A stretch of 44,633 bases of DNA, from positions 1 through 44,633 of the forward strand of contig CANRGB010000009.1 of assembly GCA_947630005.1 (NCBI GenBank), read 5' to 3'. Of this stretch, positions 25,516 through 33,268 are shown one piece after another (positions within the stretch are counted from its first letter, which is position 1; each line of letters opens with the position of its first letter). This DNA comes from an uncultured Lachnospiraceae bacterium (GTDB lineage: Bacteria > Bacillota > Clostridia > Lachnospirales > Lachnospiraceae). The position numbers and the translations under genes were made by a program. The notes beneath the pieces were generated by a model. The model was not told the DNA's origin. It saw only the letters and a program-made list of their open reading frames with translations, and searched no databases.

Positions 25516-26973
25516 ATGAAGAGTGAAATCTATGAGCAGACCGACTCCGCGGACAAATTAAAAGAGGAGTGCGGCGTCTTCGGAATATATGATTTTTCCG
25601 GGGAGGATGTCGCTTCAACGATCTATTACGGACTGTTCGCGCTGCAGCACCGCGGCCAGGAGAGCTGCGGGATCGCTGTCAGCGACACGGGCGGTCCGCA
25701 GAGAAAGGTTCTGTCCCACAAAGGGATGGGACTGGTCAATGAAGTTTTTTCGGGGAAGCACCTCGCGAAGCTGAAGGGTGATATCGGGATCGGTCACGTC
25801 CGCTACTCGACGGCAGGAGGAAGCACGCGCGAAAATGCGCAGCCCCTTGTACTGAATTATGTGAAAGGAACACTCGGACTTGCGCACAACGGCAATCTGG
25901 TCAACGCGCCGGAGCTCCGCCGGGAACTGGAATACGACGGGGCGATTTTTCAGACGACGATTGACACGGAAGTGATCGCCTATCATATCGCGCGCGCAAG
26001 AACGAAGACCGCGAGTGTGGAACAGGCAGTCGCAGCCGCGATGCGCAGGCTTTCCGGATCCTACTCGCTGATTGTCATGTCTCCGCGAAAACTGATCGGT
26101 GCCCGCGATCCTTATGGATTCCGGCCGCTCTGCATCGGAAAGCGCGATAACGCGTGGATTCTCGCGTCGGAAACGTGCGCACTCGATACGATCGGCGCCG
26201 AGTTTGTGCGGGATGTAAAACCCGGGGAGATTGTGACGATCACTCCGGATCAGGGGATCGTCTCTGACTGCAGCATGTGTCTTGACGAGACAAAGGGTGA
26301 AAAGCCCGCGCGCTGTATTTTTGAATATATTTATTTCGGAAGACCGGACAGCCGGATGGACGGAGTCAGCGTCTATAATTCCAGGCTTCTTGCCGGGAAA
26401 TATCTGGCTCTGGATTCGCCGGTGGAAGCGGATCTTGTGGTCGGGGTTCCGGAGTCCGGCAATGTCGCCGCTCTTGGCTATTCACTTGAGTCGCGGATTC
26501 CGTACGGGACCGCTTTTGTAAAAAACAGTTATGTCGGACGTACTTTTATTAAGCCAAAGCAGAGCAGCCGTGAATCGAGCGTCCGCGTAAAGCTGAATGT
26601 GCTGCGGGACGCCGTGGAAGGCAGGCGTGTGATCATGATTGACGACTCGATCGTCCGCGGGACGACAAGCGACCGGATTGTGCGGATGCTGCGCGAGGCG
26701 GGAGCAAAAGAGGTGCATATGCGCGTCAGTTCGCCTCCGTTTTTGTATCCCTGCTACTTCGGCACGGATGTTCCGGAGAGCGACCAGCTGATCGCGTGGA
26801 ACCGTTCGGTCGAGGAGATCCGGCAGATCATCGGCGCGGATTCGCTGGCTTATCTCAATCTGGATCGTCTGGAGCAGATGGTGGGCGGTCTGTCCATCTG
26901 CAAGGGATGCTTCACAGGGAATTATCCGGTGGCGCCTCCGACAGAAGATATCCGTGGGGAGTATGACCGGTAG
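25516..26973 (+). CDS. purF: Amidophosphoribosyltransferase PurF (iron-sulfur type)
   Basis: Makes phosphoribosylamine from PRPP and glutamine, the committed step of purine synthesis. It has 485 residues. The N-terminal Ntn-hydrolase glutaminase starts after a short propeptide: the catalytic residue is Cys19 in KLKEECGVFGIYD, exposed by removal of 18 residues. GHVRYSTAGGSTRENAQP and LAHNGNLVNA are glutaminase blocks. The phosphoribosyltransferase domain has the PRPP loop VIMIDDSIVRGTTSDRIV. The C-terminal GLSICKGCFTGNYPV carries a Cys-x2-Cys pair of the kind that ligates the 4Fe-4S cluster in B. subtilis PurF, suggesting oxygen-labile regulation. Confidence 0.98.
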   Translation: MKSEIYEQTDSADKLKEECGVFGIYDFSGEDVASTIYYGLFALQHRGQESCGIAVSDTGGPQRKVLSHKGMGLVNEVFSGKHLAKLKGDIGIGHVRYSTAGGSTRENAQPLVLNYVKGTLGLAHNGNLVNAPELRRELEYDGAIFQTTIDTEVIAYHIARARTKTASVEQAVAAAMRRLSGSYSLIVMSPRKLIGARDPYGFRPLCIGKRDNAWILASETCALDTIGAEFVRDVKPGEIVTITPDQGIVSDCSMCLDETKGEKPARCIFEYIYFGRPDSRMDGVSVYNSRLLAGKYLALDSPVEADLVVGVPESGNVAALGYSLESRIPYGTAFVKNSYVGRTFIKPKQSSRESSVRVKLNVLRDAVEGRRVIMIDDSIVRGTTSDRIVRMLREAGAKEVHMRVSSPPFLYPCYFGTDVPESDQLIAWNRSVEEIRQIIGADSLAYLNLDRLEQMVGGLSICKGCFTGNYPVAPPTEDIRGEYDR

Positions 26974-26996
26974 ACAGAGTGTGAAGGGAGAATCTT

Positions 26997-28430
26997 ATGA
27001 GCACAGACAGGTATCAGAGTCCGCTTTCGGAGCGGTACGCGAGCAAGGAGATGCAGTATATCTTTTCACCGGATATGAAATTCCGCACATGGAGAAAGCT
27101 CTGGATCGCGCTTGCCGAGACAGAGCAGGAGCTTGGGCTTGCGATTACGGACGAACAGATCGCAGAGATGAAGGCGCACAGGGACGACATCAATTATGAA
27201 GTGGCGCGGGAAAGAGAGAAGGTCGTGCGCCATGATGTGATGTCGCATGTCTATGCGTACGGAGTCCAGTGCCCGAAAGCAAAGCCGATCATCCATCTCG
27301 GGGCGACTTCCTGCTATGTGGGGGACAATACCGATATCATCATCATGACGGAAGCGCTTCATCTTGTGAAGAAGAAGCTGGTTAACGTCATTGCCCAGCT
27401 GGGAGATTTTGCCGATAAATATAAGGATCAGCCGACGCTGGCGTTTACGCATTTTCAGCCTGCGCAGCCGACGACTGTCGGAAAGAGAGCGACGCTCTGG
27501 ACCCAGGAATTTCTGATGGATCTTGAGGATCTTGACTATGTGCTCTCGACAATGAAGCTGCTCGGGTCGAAGGGAACCACGGGAACACAGGCGAGTTTTC
27601 TTGAGCTGTTTGACGGAGATCAGGAGAAGATCGGCCGGATTGATCCGATGATCGCGCAGAAGATGGGATTTTCCGCCTGCGTGCCGGTATCGGGTCAGAC
27701 CTATTCCAGAAAAACGGACACCCGGGTGCTGAACGTTTTGGCGGGGATCGCGGCGAGCGCACATAAGATGTCGAATGACATCCGCCTGCTGCAGCATCTG
27801 AAAGAAGTGGAGGAGCCGTTTGAGAAGACGCAGATCGGATCCTCGGCGATGGCGTATAAGAGAAATCCGATGCGCAGCGAGCGCATTGCTTCTCTCTCAA
27901 GATATGTGATCTGTGACGCGCTGAATCCCGCGGTTACATCCGCATGTCAGTGGTTTGAACGGACGCTGGATGATTCCGCGAACAAGAGACTTTCCGTGGC
28001 GGAAGGATTCCTTGCCGTGGACGGCATTCTTGATCTGTGTCTGAATGTGACGGACGGCCTGAAAGTGTATCCGAAGGTGATCGAAAAGCACCTGATGGCG
28101 GAGCTGCCGTTTATGGCGACGGAAAATATCATGATGGATGCCGTCAAGGCCGGCGGCGACCGTCAGGAACTTCACGAGAAGATCCGGGAACTCTCGATGG
28201 AGGCCGGAAGGAACGTCAAGGAAGAAGGCGGAGAAAACAATCTGCTTGAGCTGATCGCGGCGGATCCTTCTTTCAGGCTGTCGCTGGAGGAGCTCAGGGC
28301 TTCCATGCAGCCGGCCAGATACGTCGGCCGCTCAAAGGAGCAGGTGGAGGCGTTTCTTTGCGGCGTGGTCCGTCCGGTACTTGAAAAGAATCAGGAACTG
28401 CTCGGGATCAAAGCCGAGATCAATGTCTGA
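26997..28430 (+). CDS. purB: Adenylosuccinate lyase PurB
   Basis: A fumarase/aspartase-superfamily enzyme that acts twice in purine synthesis, releasing fumarate from SAICAR and from adenylosuccinate. It has 477 residues. Features: SPLSERYASKEMQYIFS at the N-terminus, HDVMSHVYAYG, IHLGATSCYVGDNTD, LAFTHFQPAQPTTVGKRA with the catalytic His, and the superfamily signature GSSAMAYKRNPMRSERI (mobile Ser loop). ATG 26997 follows GGGAG. It starts 23 bases after purF and works with PurC upstream and PurA downstream. Confidence 0.98.
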   Translation: MSTDRYQSPLSERYASKEMQYIFSPDMKFRTWRKLWIALAETEQELGLAITDEQIAEMKAHRDDINYEVAREREKVVRHDVMSHVYAYGVQCPKAKPIIHLGATSCYVGDNTDIIIMTEALHLVKKKLVNVIAQLGDFADKYKDQPTLAFTHFQPAQPTTVGKRATLWTQEFLMDLEDLDYVLSTMKLLGSKGTTGTQASFLELFDGDQEKIGRIDPMIAQKMGFSACVPVSGQTYSRKTDTRVLNVLAGIAASAHKMSNDIRLLQHLKEVEEPFEKTQIGSSAMAYKRNPMRSERIASLSRYVICDALNPAVTSACQWFERTLDDSANKRLSVAEGFLAVDGILDLCLNVTDGLKVYPKVIEKHLMAELPFMATENIMMDAVKAGGDRQELHEKIRELSMEAGRNVKEEGGENNLLELIAADPSFRLSLEELRASMQPARYVGRSKEQVEAFLCGVVRPVLEKNQELLGIKAEINV

Positions 28431-28433
28431 TGA

Positions 28434-28509
28434 TGCGCGGCCGCGCGGAAAGTAACTGCCGATATGGCCGCGCAGGGAGGCGGAACGGATACGGAGAAAT
28501 CCGTCCGCC
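28434..28509 (+). other. Two strong hairpins between purB and purA
   Basis: TGCGCGGCC (28434-28442) pairs with GGCCGCGCA (28466-28474). Next, GGCGG-A-ACGGAT (28479-28490) pairs with ATCCGT-CCGCC (28499-28509) with a single bulged A. No T-run follows, and the purA ribosome binding site lies 12 bases beyond. This could attenuate or stabilise the purB-purA transcript. Confidence 0.5.
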
Positions 28510-28536
28510 GGAAAAAAGATTTAGGAGGAATTGTCT

Positions 28537-29811
28537 ATGGTACAGGCAGTCGTTGGAGCCAATTGGGGCGATGAAGGAAAGGGTAAGATCACAGATATGC
28601 TCGCTGAGAAGGCGGATATTATTGTGCGGTTTCAGGGAGGCGCGAACGCGGGGCATACGATTGTGAACAATTATGGAAAATTTGCGCTTCACACGCTTCC
28701 GTCCGGCGTGTTCTATGACCATACGACCAGTATTATAGGAAACGGAGTTGCCCTGAACATACCGGTACTGTTTCAGGAGATCAAAGGGATCACCGACCGC
28801 AATGTCCCGATGCCGAAGATTCTTGTCTCGGACCGCGCGCAGATGGTCATGTCGTACCATATTCTGTTCGATCAGTATGAGGAGGAGCGCCTTGCGGGTA
28901 AATCCTTCGGTTCGACCAAATCCGGGATTGCTCCGTTTTATTCGGATAAATACGCAAAAATCGGGTTCCAGGTAAGCGAGCTTTTTGATGAGGAGCTTCT
29001 GGCGGAGAAGGTGCAGCGCGTCTGCGAAATCAAGAACGTACAGCTTGCGTATCTGTATCACAAACCGACGCTTGTTCCGGAAGAGATCCTCGCGGAACTG
29101 AAAGGCTACCGGGAGATGATAGAGCCGTTTGTCTGCGATACATCCGCTTATCTGTATGACGCGCTCAAGGCGGGAAAGAACATTCTTCTGGAAGGCCAGC
29201 TCGGCTCGCTGAAGGATCCGGACCACGGGATCTATCCGATGGTTACCTCGTCTTCCACGCTTGCGGCTTACGGCGCGATCGGAGCGGGGATCCCTCCGTA
29301 CGAGATCAAAAAGATCATCACGGTCTGCAAGGCGTATTCGAGCGCCGTCGGGGCCGGGGCTTTTGTCAGCGAGATTTTCGGGGATGAGGCGGACGAACTC
29401 AGAAAGCGCGGCGGCGACGGCGGCGAGTACGGCGCGACGACCGGGCGTCCGAGACGCATGGGCTGGTTTGACTGTGTGGCCTCCAAATATGGCTGCCGCA
29501 TCCAGGGAACGACCGACGTGGCGTTCACGGTTCTCGATGTTCTCGGGTATCTGGATGAGATTCCGGTCTGCGTGGGATATGAGATCGACGGAGAGGTGAC
29601 GACGGATTTCCCGACGACGGCAAAGCTCGCGAAGGCGAAACCGGTACTCGAGCTCCTGCCCGGATGGAAGACGGATATCCGCGGCATCCGCAGATATGAA
29701 GATCTTCCGGAAAACTGCAGGAACTACGTCGAGTTTATTGAGAAACGGATCGGCTTCCCGATCACGATGATATCAAACGGACCGGGAAGAAAAGATATTA
29801 TTTACAGATAG
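28537..29811 (+). CDS. purA: Adenylosuccinate synthetase PurA
   Basis: A GTP-dependent enzyme that joins IMP and aspartate, the first step from IMP to AMP. It has 424 residues. Landmarks: VGANWGDEGKGKITDMLAE (P-loop and catalytic Asp), GGANAGHTIVNNYGKFALH (catalytic His), GVALNIPVL, SFGSTKSGIAPFYSDKYAKIG, LLEGQLGSLKDPDHGIYPMVTSS, and GEYGATTGRPRRMGWFD. The ATG at 28537 has TAGGAGG with 8-base spacing; a TTG at 28531 is unlikely. It ends just before an interspersed repeat that probably terminates transcription. Confidence 0.98.
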   Translation: MVQAVVGANWGDEGKGKITDMLAEKADIIVRFQGGANAGHTIVNNYGKFALHTLPSGVFYDHTTSIIGNGVALNIPVLFQEIKGITDRNVPMPKILVSDRAQMVMSYHILFDQYEEERLAGKSFGSTKSGIAPFYSDKYAKIGFQVSELFDEELLAEKVQRVCEIKNVQLAYLYHKPTLVPEEILAELKGYREMIEPFVCDTSAYLYDALKAGKNILLEGQLGSLKDPDHGIYPMVTSSSTLAAYGAIGAGIPPYEIKKIITVCKAYSSAVGAGAFVSEIFGDEADELRKRGGDGGEYGATTGRPRRMGWFDCVASKYGCRIQGTTDVAFTVLDVLGYLDEIPVCVGYEIDGEVTTDFPTTAKLAKAKPVLELLPGWKTDIRGIRRYEDLPENCRNYVEFIEKRIGFPITMISNGPGRKDIIYR

Positions 29812-29814
29812 AAT

Positions 29815-29893
29815 CGAGTAGGAGGCAGCTTTCCCCCTGCCTGCATGCTGCTGACACAGCATGCGGGCAGGAGGAAAAAACGTTTCCTACTCG
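29815..29893. repeat. Interspersed intergenic repeat, copy 3 (long cruciform form)
   Basis: CGAGTAGGA (29815-29823) pairs with TCCTACTCG (29885-29893), enclosing CTGCCTGCATGCTG (29837-29850) that pairs with CAGCATGCGGGCAG (29857-29870) around the family core CTGCTGACACAGC. Here the B-type arms are split to either side of the A-type core, unlike the A-then-B order elsewhere. It fills the space between converging purA and a small membrane protein gene, whose stop codon (29887-29889) lies inside the right arm. A T-run follows on the plus strand. Confidence 0.8.
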
Positions 29894-30147
29894 CTTTCTT
29901 TTTTAATCTTAGATGTTTTCCTGTTTTCCGGACCTTCATCTTCCGCTCCGCCGTGGCTGCCAAGAACTCTTGCGATCAGCATCATCCCGTAAAGCAGACA
30001 GGGAAAGATCACGGTGCAGGCGACCGCGGCCATGAGCATGTTTTTTGTGGCGGGGCTTGCCGTCAGCCCCAGGATCAGGACGATCAGGTACATTCCGGCA
30101 AGGATGACCACGCCGGCAAGGGCAAAGATTCGTTTCAGTTTCTGCAT
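29887..30147 (-). CDS. Small two-helix membrane protein, function unknown
   Basis: An 86-residue protein with a short basic N-terminus (MQKLKRIF), two hydrophobic segments (about residues 9-29, ALAGVVILAGMYLIVLILG, and 37-60, MLMAAVACTVIFPCLLYGMML) and a charged tail ending KTSKIKKESE. The tail is probably cytoplasmic. I know of no function. The ATG at 30147 is chosen because GAGGTG lies 7 bases before it; a GTG three codons upstream is possible. It is a lone minus-strand gene converging on purA, and its last codons overlap the repeat at 29815-29893. Real coding is supported by the clear membrane pattern and ribosome binding site. Confidence 0.7.
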   Translation of the reverse strand: MQKLKRIFALAGVVILAGMYLIVLILGLTASPATKNMLMAAVACTVIFPCLLYGMMLIARVLGSHGGAEDEGPENRKTSKIKKESE

Positions 30148-30338
30148 AAAGAACACCTCAGATTTTCCGTATAATTTTCAGTGATTGTAAAAGAATTCCG
30201 AAATGCCTTCCCGGTCCCCGGTTCCGGAATCCTCAAAATCATTTTAACAGAATTGTCAGAAGAAAAAAAGATAAATTTTCGGATCTGCGGGAAAGATCCG
30301 CCCATAACACGAAGTCATCATAAATCATCAAAAAGATG

Positions 30339-30367
30339 TTGACATTCATTCAGAAAGGTATTACTAT
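30339..30367 (+). promoter_or_regulatory. Sigma-A-type promoter of the comM-dprA-topA region
   Basis: TTGACA (30339-30344), 17 bases and TACTAT (30362-30367). It lies about 225 bases before the comM start, leaving a long leader with four hairpins. The 446-base gap between the membrane protein gene and comM otherwise holds no gene that I can support. Confidence 0.6.
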
Positions 30368-30423
30368 AAATATAATCGACACAGGGAAATTCTGTTATTC
30401 TTATAATATTTCTTAAATAAGCA

Positions 30424-30493
30424 CATTCTGACAGGAACACAGAATGATGTCTTTTTATCTGTTCTGCCCTTGATCCGGGCAATCATCATTTTT
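30424..30493 (+). terminator. Two tandem terminator-like hairpins in the comM leader
   Basis: CATTCTG (30424-30430) pairs with CAGAATG (30440-30446), followed by ATGTCTTTTT. Then TGCCC (30465-30469) pairs with GGGCA (30477-30481), followed by ATCATCATTTTTT. Both lie between the promoter and the gene, so they may attenuate transcription or end a short RNA made from that promoter. Confidence 0.5.
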
Positions 30494-30504
30494 TACGAAA
30501 TACT

Positions 30505-30575
30505 GCCGCGGAGACTTTTGACGCGGCGGCGGCTTTTTGTCTGCCGTTAAACCGCGCAGCGTTTTTTGGCTGCGC
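30505..30575 (+). other. Two more hairpins directly before comM
   Basis: GCCGCG (30505-30510) pairs with CGCGGC (30522-30527), followed a few bases later by TTTTT. GCGCAGC (30554-30560) pairs with GCTGCGC (30569-30575). The second stem ends 5 bases before the comM ribosome binding site GGGAGG and could affect its access. Confidence 0.45.
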
Positions 30576-30593
30576 CGCAAGGGAGGTATGTTT

Positions 30594-32108
30594 TTGTTTG
30601 CATCAGTTATTTCAGGAGCGGTCTGCGGGATTGAGAGCAGACTGATCTCCGTGGAGGTGGATATTTCCAACGGACTTCCGGGGTTTTCGATGGTGGGATA
30701 TCTGTCCTCCGAGGTGAAGGAGGCGCAGGACCGGGTGCGGGCCGCGCTTCACAACTCAGGAATTCACCTGGATCCGAAGAAAATTACGGTAAATCTCTCG
30801 CCTGCCGATATCCGGAAAGCGGGATCCGGGTTTGACCTGCCGGTCGCCGTGGCGATGCTGGCGGCTTACGGCCGCATTCCGGCTAAAACGGTGGAGGGAA
30901 TCTTCTTTGCGGGGGAGCTGAGTCTGAATGGGGAACTGAGAGGAATTCACGGGATACTGGGAATGGTCGGCGAGGCGAAAAGAGCCGGCTGTCATTCCTG
31001 CGTTATTCCCGCGGCAAACGCGCGGGAAGGAGCCGTTATTCAGGGGATCCGCGTGTACGGCGCAAAGGATCTTGACGGGACCGTGAAACATCTGTTGGGG
31101 GAAGAAATACTGGAACCGTATACTATTAATATAGAAGAAACTTTTCAAAACGGCGGAAAATGTCCAAAAGAGGATTTTTCCGACATCAAAGGACAGGAGA
31201 TTGTGCGGAGAGCTGCCGAAATCGCGGCTGCGGGAAGACATAATCTTCTGATCAGCGGACCTCCCGGAACCGGAAAATCCATGATAGCCAGGCGTATTCC
31301 TTCCATACTCCCGCCGATGACATTTGACGAGTCTCTGGAGGTATCGATGATTCACAGCGTGGCGGGAATTCTTCCGGAGGAAGGGATTCTCTGTGAACGG
31401 CCGTTTCGGATGCCGCACCACACGGTTTCCGCGGCAGGTCTGGCGGGCGGCGGGACAGTTCCCAGGCCGGGAGAGATCAGTCTCGCGCACAGGGGCGTAC
31501 TGTATCTGGACGAACTTCCGGAATTTCAGAAAGAAACGCTGGAGATCCTGCGCCAGCCGCTTGAAGATAAGAACATTGTCATCACCCGGAACACCGGTTC
31601 CTTTGTGTTTCCGGCCGATTTTATTCTCGTGGCGTCGAGGAATCCCTGTAAATGCGGCTATTATCCGGACAGGACAAGATGCCGCTGTTCCGAACATGAG
31701 GTGCGCAGATATCTGCACCGGATCAGCCGTCCGCTGCTTGACCGGATCGATCTTCATGTCAGCGCGGAACCGGTGACCTACGAGGAACTGCAAAACGACG
31801 CGGGAGGAGAAAGCTCCGCGGCGATACGCGCCCGCGTGCTTAAGGCCCATAAGATGCAGACGGAGCGCTATGCGGGATATAAAATCCGGTTTAACGGGGA
31901 ACTGCCGGCGGAAGCCGTATCAAAGTACTGTCAGACGGATGAGGAAGGCAGGGAACTGATGCAGTCGATATTTACGAAAAAGAGGCTCACGGCCCGCACG
32001 TACCACAGGATCCTGAAAGTGGCCAGGACGATTGCGGATCTGGAAGGAGAAGAAAAGATACAGACAAAACATTTAAGCGAGGCCGTCTGCTATCGGCCGG
32101 AAGAGTAG
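30594..32108 (+). CDS. comM: YifB/ComM-family Mg-chelatase-like AAA+ ATPase
   Basis: An AAA+ helicase-like protein; ComM drives branch migration during natural transformation in some bacteria. It has about 504 residues. Order: N-terminal ChlI-like fold (SVISGAVCGIESRLISVEVD, SLNGELRGIHG), AAA+ core with Walker A GPPGTGKSMIARRIPSILPP and Walker B GVLYLDELPEF, four cysteines in CKCGYYPDRTRCRCSEHE, and a C-terminal helical domain (RTYHRILKVARTIADLEG). I prefer TTG 30594 because GGGAGG is 7 bases before it and homologues begin M-[F/L]-A-x-V; ATG 30588 sits only one base after the site. It is followed 17 bases later by dprA, a sensible functional pairing. Confidence 0.93.
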   Translation: MFASVISGAVCGIESRLISVEVDISNGLPGFSMVGYLSSEVKEAQDRVRAALHNSGIHLDPKKITVNLSPADIRKAGSGFDLPVAVAMLAAYGRIPAKTVEGIFFAGELSLNGELRGIHGILGMVGEAKRAGCHSCVIPAANAREGAVIQGIRVYGAKDLDGTVKHLLGEEILEPYTINIEETFQNGGKCPKEDFSDIKGQEIVRRAAEIAAAGRHNLLISGPPGTGKSMIARRIPSILPPMTFDESLEVSMIHSVAGILPEEGILCERPFRMPHHTVSAAGLAGGGTVPRPGEISLAHRGVLYLDELPEFQKETLEILRQPLEDKNIVITRNTGSFVFPADFILVASRNPCKCGYYPDRTRCRCSEHEVRRYLHRISRPLLDRIDLHVSAEPVTYEELQNDAGGESSAAIRARVLKAHKMQTERYAGYKIRFNGELPAEAVSKYCQTDEEGRELMQSIFTKKRLTARTYHRILKVARTIADLEGEEKIQTKHLSEAVCYRPEE

Positions 32109-32125
32109 AAGAGGGGGGGCAGACC

Positions 32126-33223
32126 GTGGATAAAACAAATTGTGATGAAATATACTGGGCGTGGCTCTGCGGAATTCCGGGGCTGTATCTGCCGCACCAG
32201 ACAATGCTGCTGAACCGGTGCGGGAGTCCCCGGGCGGTATGGGAAATGCCGGAAAGCGGCCTTAGAGAACTGGAGAAACAGGGAGTCTGCTGGGTCGAAA
32301 AGGTGAGGCGGTTTCAGAGAGAAAAAACGCCGGAGCAGTTCGCGGCTGCCCTGGCGGAGAGAAAAATCCGGTTTGTAAGCCGGGAAAACGAGCGATATCC
32401 GAAACGCCTTCGGACGATAGAAAACGCCCCGCTCGGCCTTTTTTATAAGGGAAAGCTTCCGGAGGAAGACAGAACTTCCGTTGCAATCGTGGGGGCCAGA
32501 ATGTGCACGCGCTACGGCAAAGAGACGGCGGAACAGATCGCGCGCATGACGGCGCTTGGCGGCGGACAGGTTATCAGCGGCGCGGCATACGGGATCGACG
32601 GGGCGGCGCAGATGGCGGCGCTTGAAAGCGGCGGCTTAAGCTTTGGCGTACTGGGATGCGGGGCGGAAACGGTCTATCCGCGGGGAAACCGTCTGCTTTT
32701 TGAACGGCTGGAACAACAGGGCGGCATCCTCTCGGAGCTTCCGCCGGGCGCCGCTCCGCTGCGGTCCCATTTTCCGGTGAGAAACCGGCTGATCAGCGGA
32801 CTTGCGGATGTGGTGGTTGTGGTGGAGGCCAGAAAACGCAGCGGTTCCCTGATTACGGCGGACTACGCGGCGGATCAGAACCGGGAAGTTTATGCCGTTC
32901 CCGGGAGGGCCGGAGATGAACTGAGCGAAGGCTGCAATGAGCTGATTTCTCAGGGATCTGGTATCTTTTTGTCCGTAAGTCATCTCAGAAAGAATATTTT
33001 CGGCTCATCCGCGGAGGAAAAAACGGAAAAATCAGCCGGTCTGGCACTTGCACCCTCTGAAAAATTGGTGTATAGTAATCTCGGTTTGCATGCCCGGAGT
33101 TTGTATGAGCTTCAGACGAGCACAGGACTGCCCCTTTCTGAACTTGGGGAAATTCTTCTGCGGATGGAGCTTGACGGACTTGCAAGGGAGACTGCAAAGA
33201 ATTATTACGCGAAAGTGAAATGA
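32126..33223 (+). CDS. dprA: DNA-processing protein DprA
   Basis: Binds incoming single-stranded DNA and loads RecA during transformation; it also occurs in many species not known to be competent. It has 365 residues: an N-terminal helical part (WAWLCGIPGLYLPHQTML), the Rossmann-like core (VAIVGARMCTRYGKETAEQIA, ISGAAYGIDGAAQMAAL, VLGCGAETVYPRGN, FPVRNRLISGLADVVVVVEA, GSLITADYAADQNREVYAVPG) and a C-terminal winged-helix-like domain (LHARSLYELQTSTGLPLSEL). GTG 32126 follows a run of Gs. It sits between comM and topA. Confidence 0.96.
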   Translation: MDKTNCDEIYWAWLCGIPGLYLPHQTMLLNRCGSPRAVWEMPESGLRELEKQGVCWVEKVRRFQREKTPEQFAAALAERKIRFVSRENERYPKRLRTIENAPLGLFYKGKLPEEDRTSVAIVGARMCTRYGKETAEQIARMTALGGGQVISGAAYGIDGAAQMAALESGGLSFGVLGCGAETVYPRGNRLLFERLEQQGGILSELPPGAAPLRSHFPVRNRLISGLADVVVVVEARKRSGSLITADYAADQNREVYAVPGRAGDELSEGCNELISQGSGIFLSVSHLRKNIFGSSAEEKTEKSAGLALAPSEKLVYSNLGLHARSLYELQTSTGLPLSELGEILLRMELDGLARETAKNYYAKVK

Positions 33224-33268
33224 TGCGGCAGTTTGCTGTGCCGCGCCATTTTACGGGAGGGTACAGTT

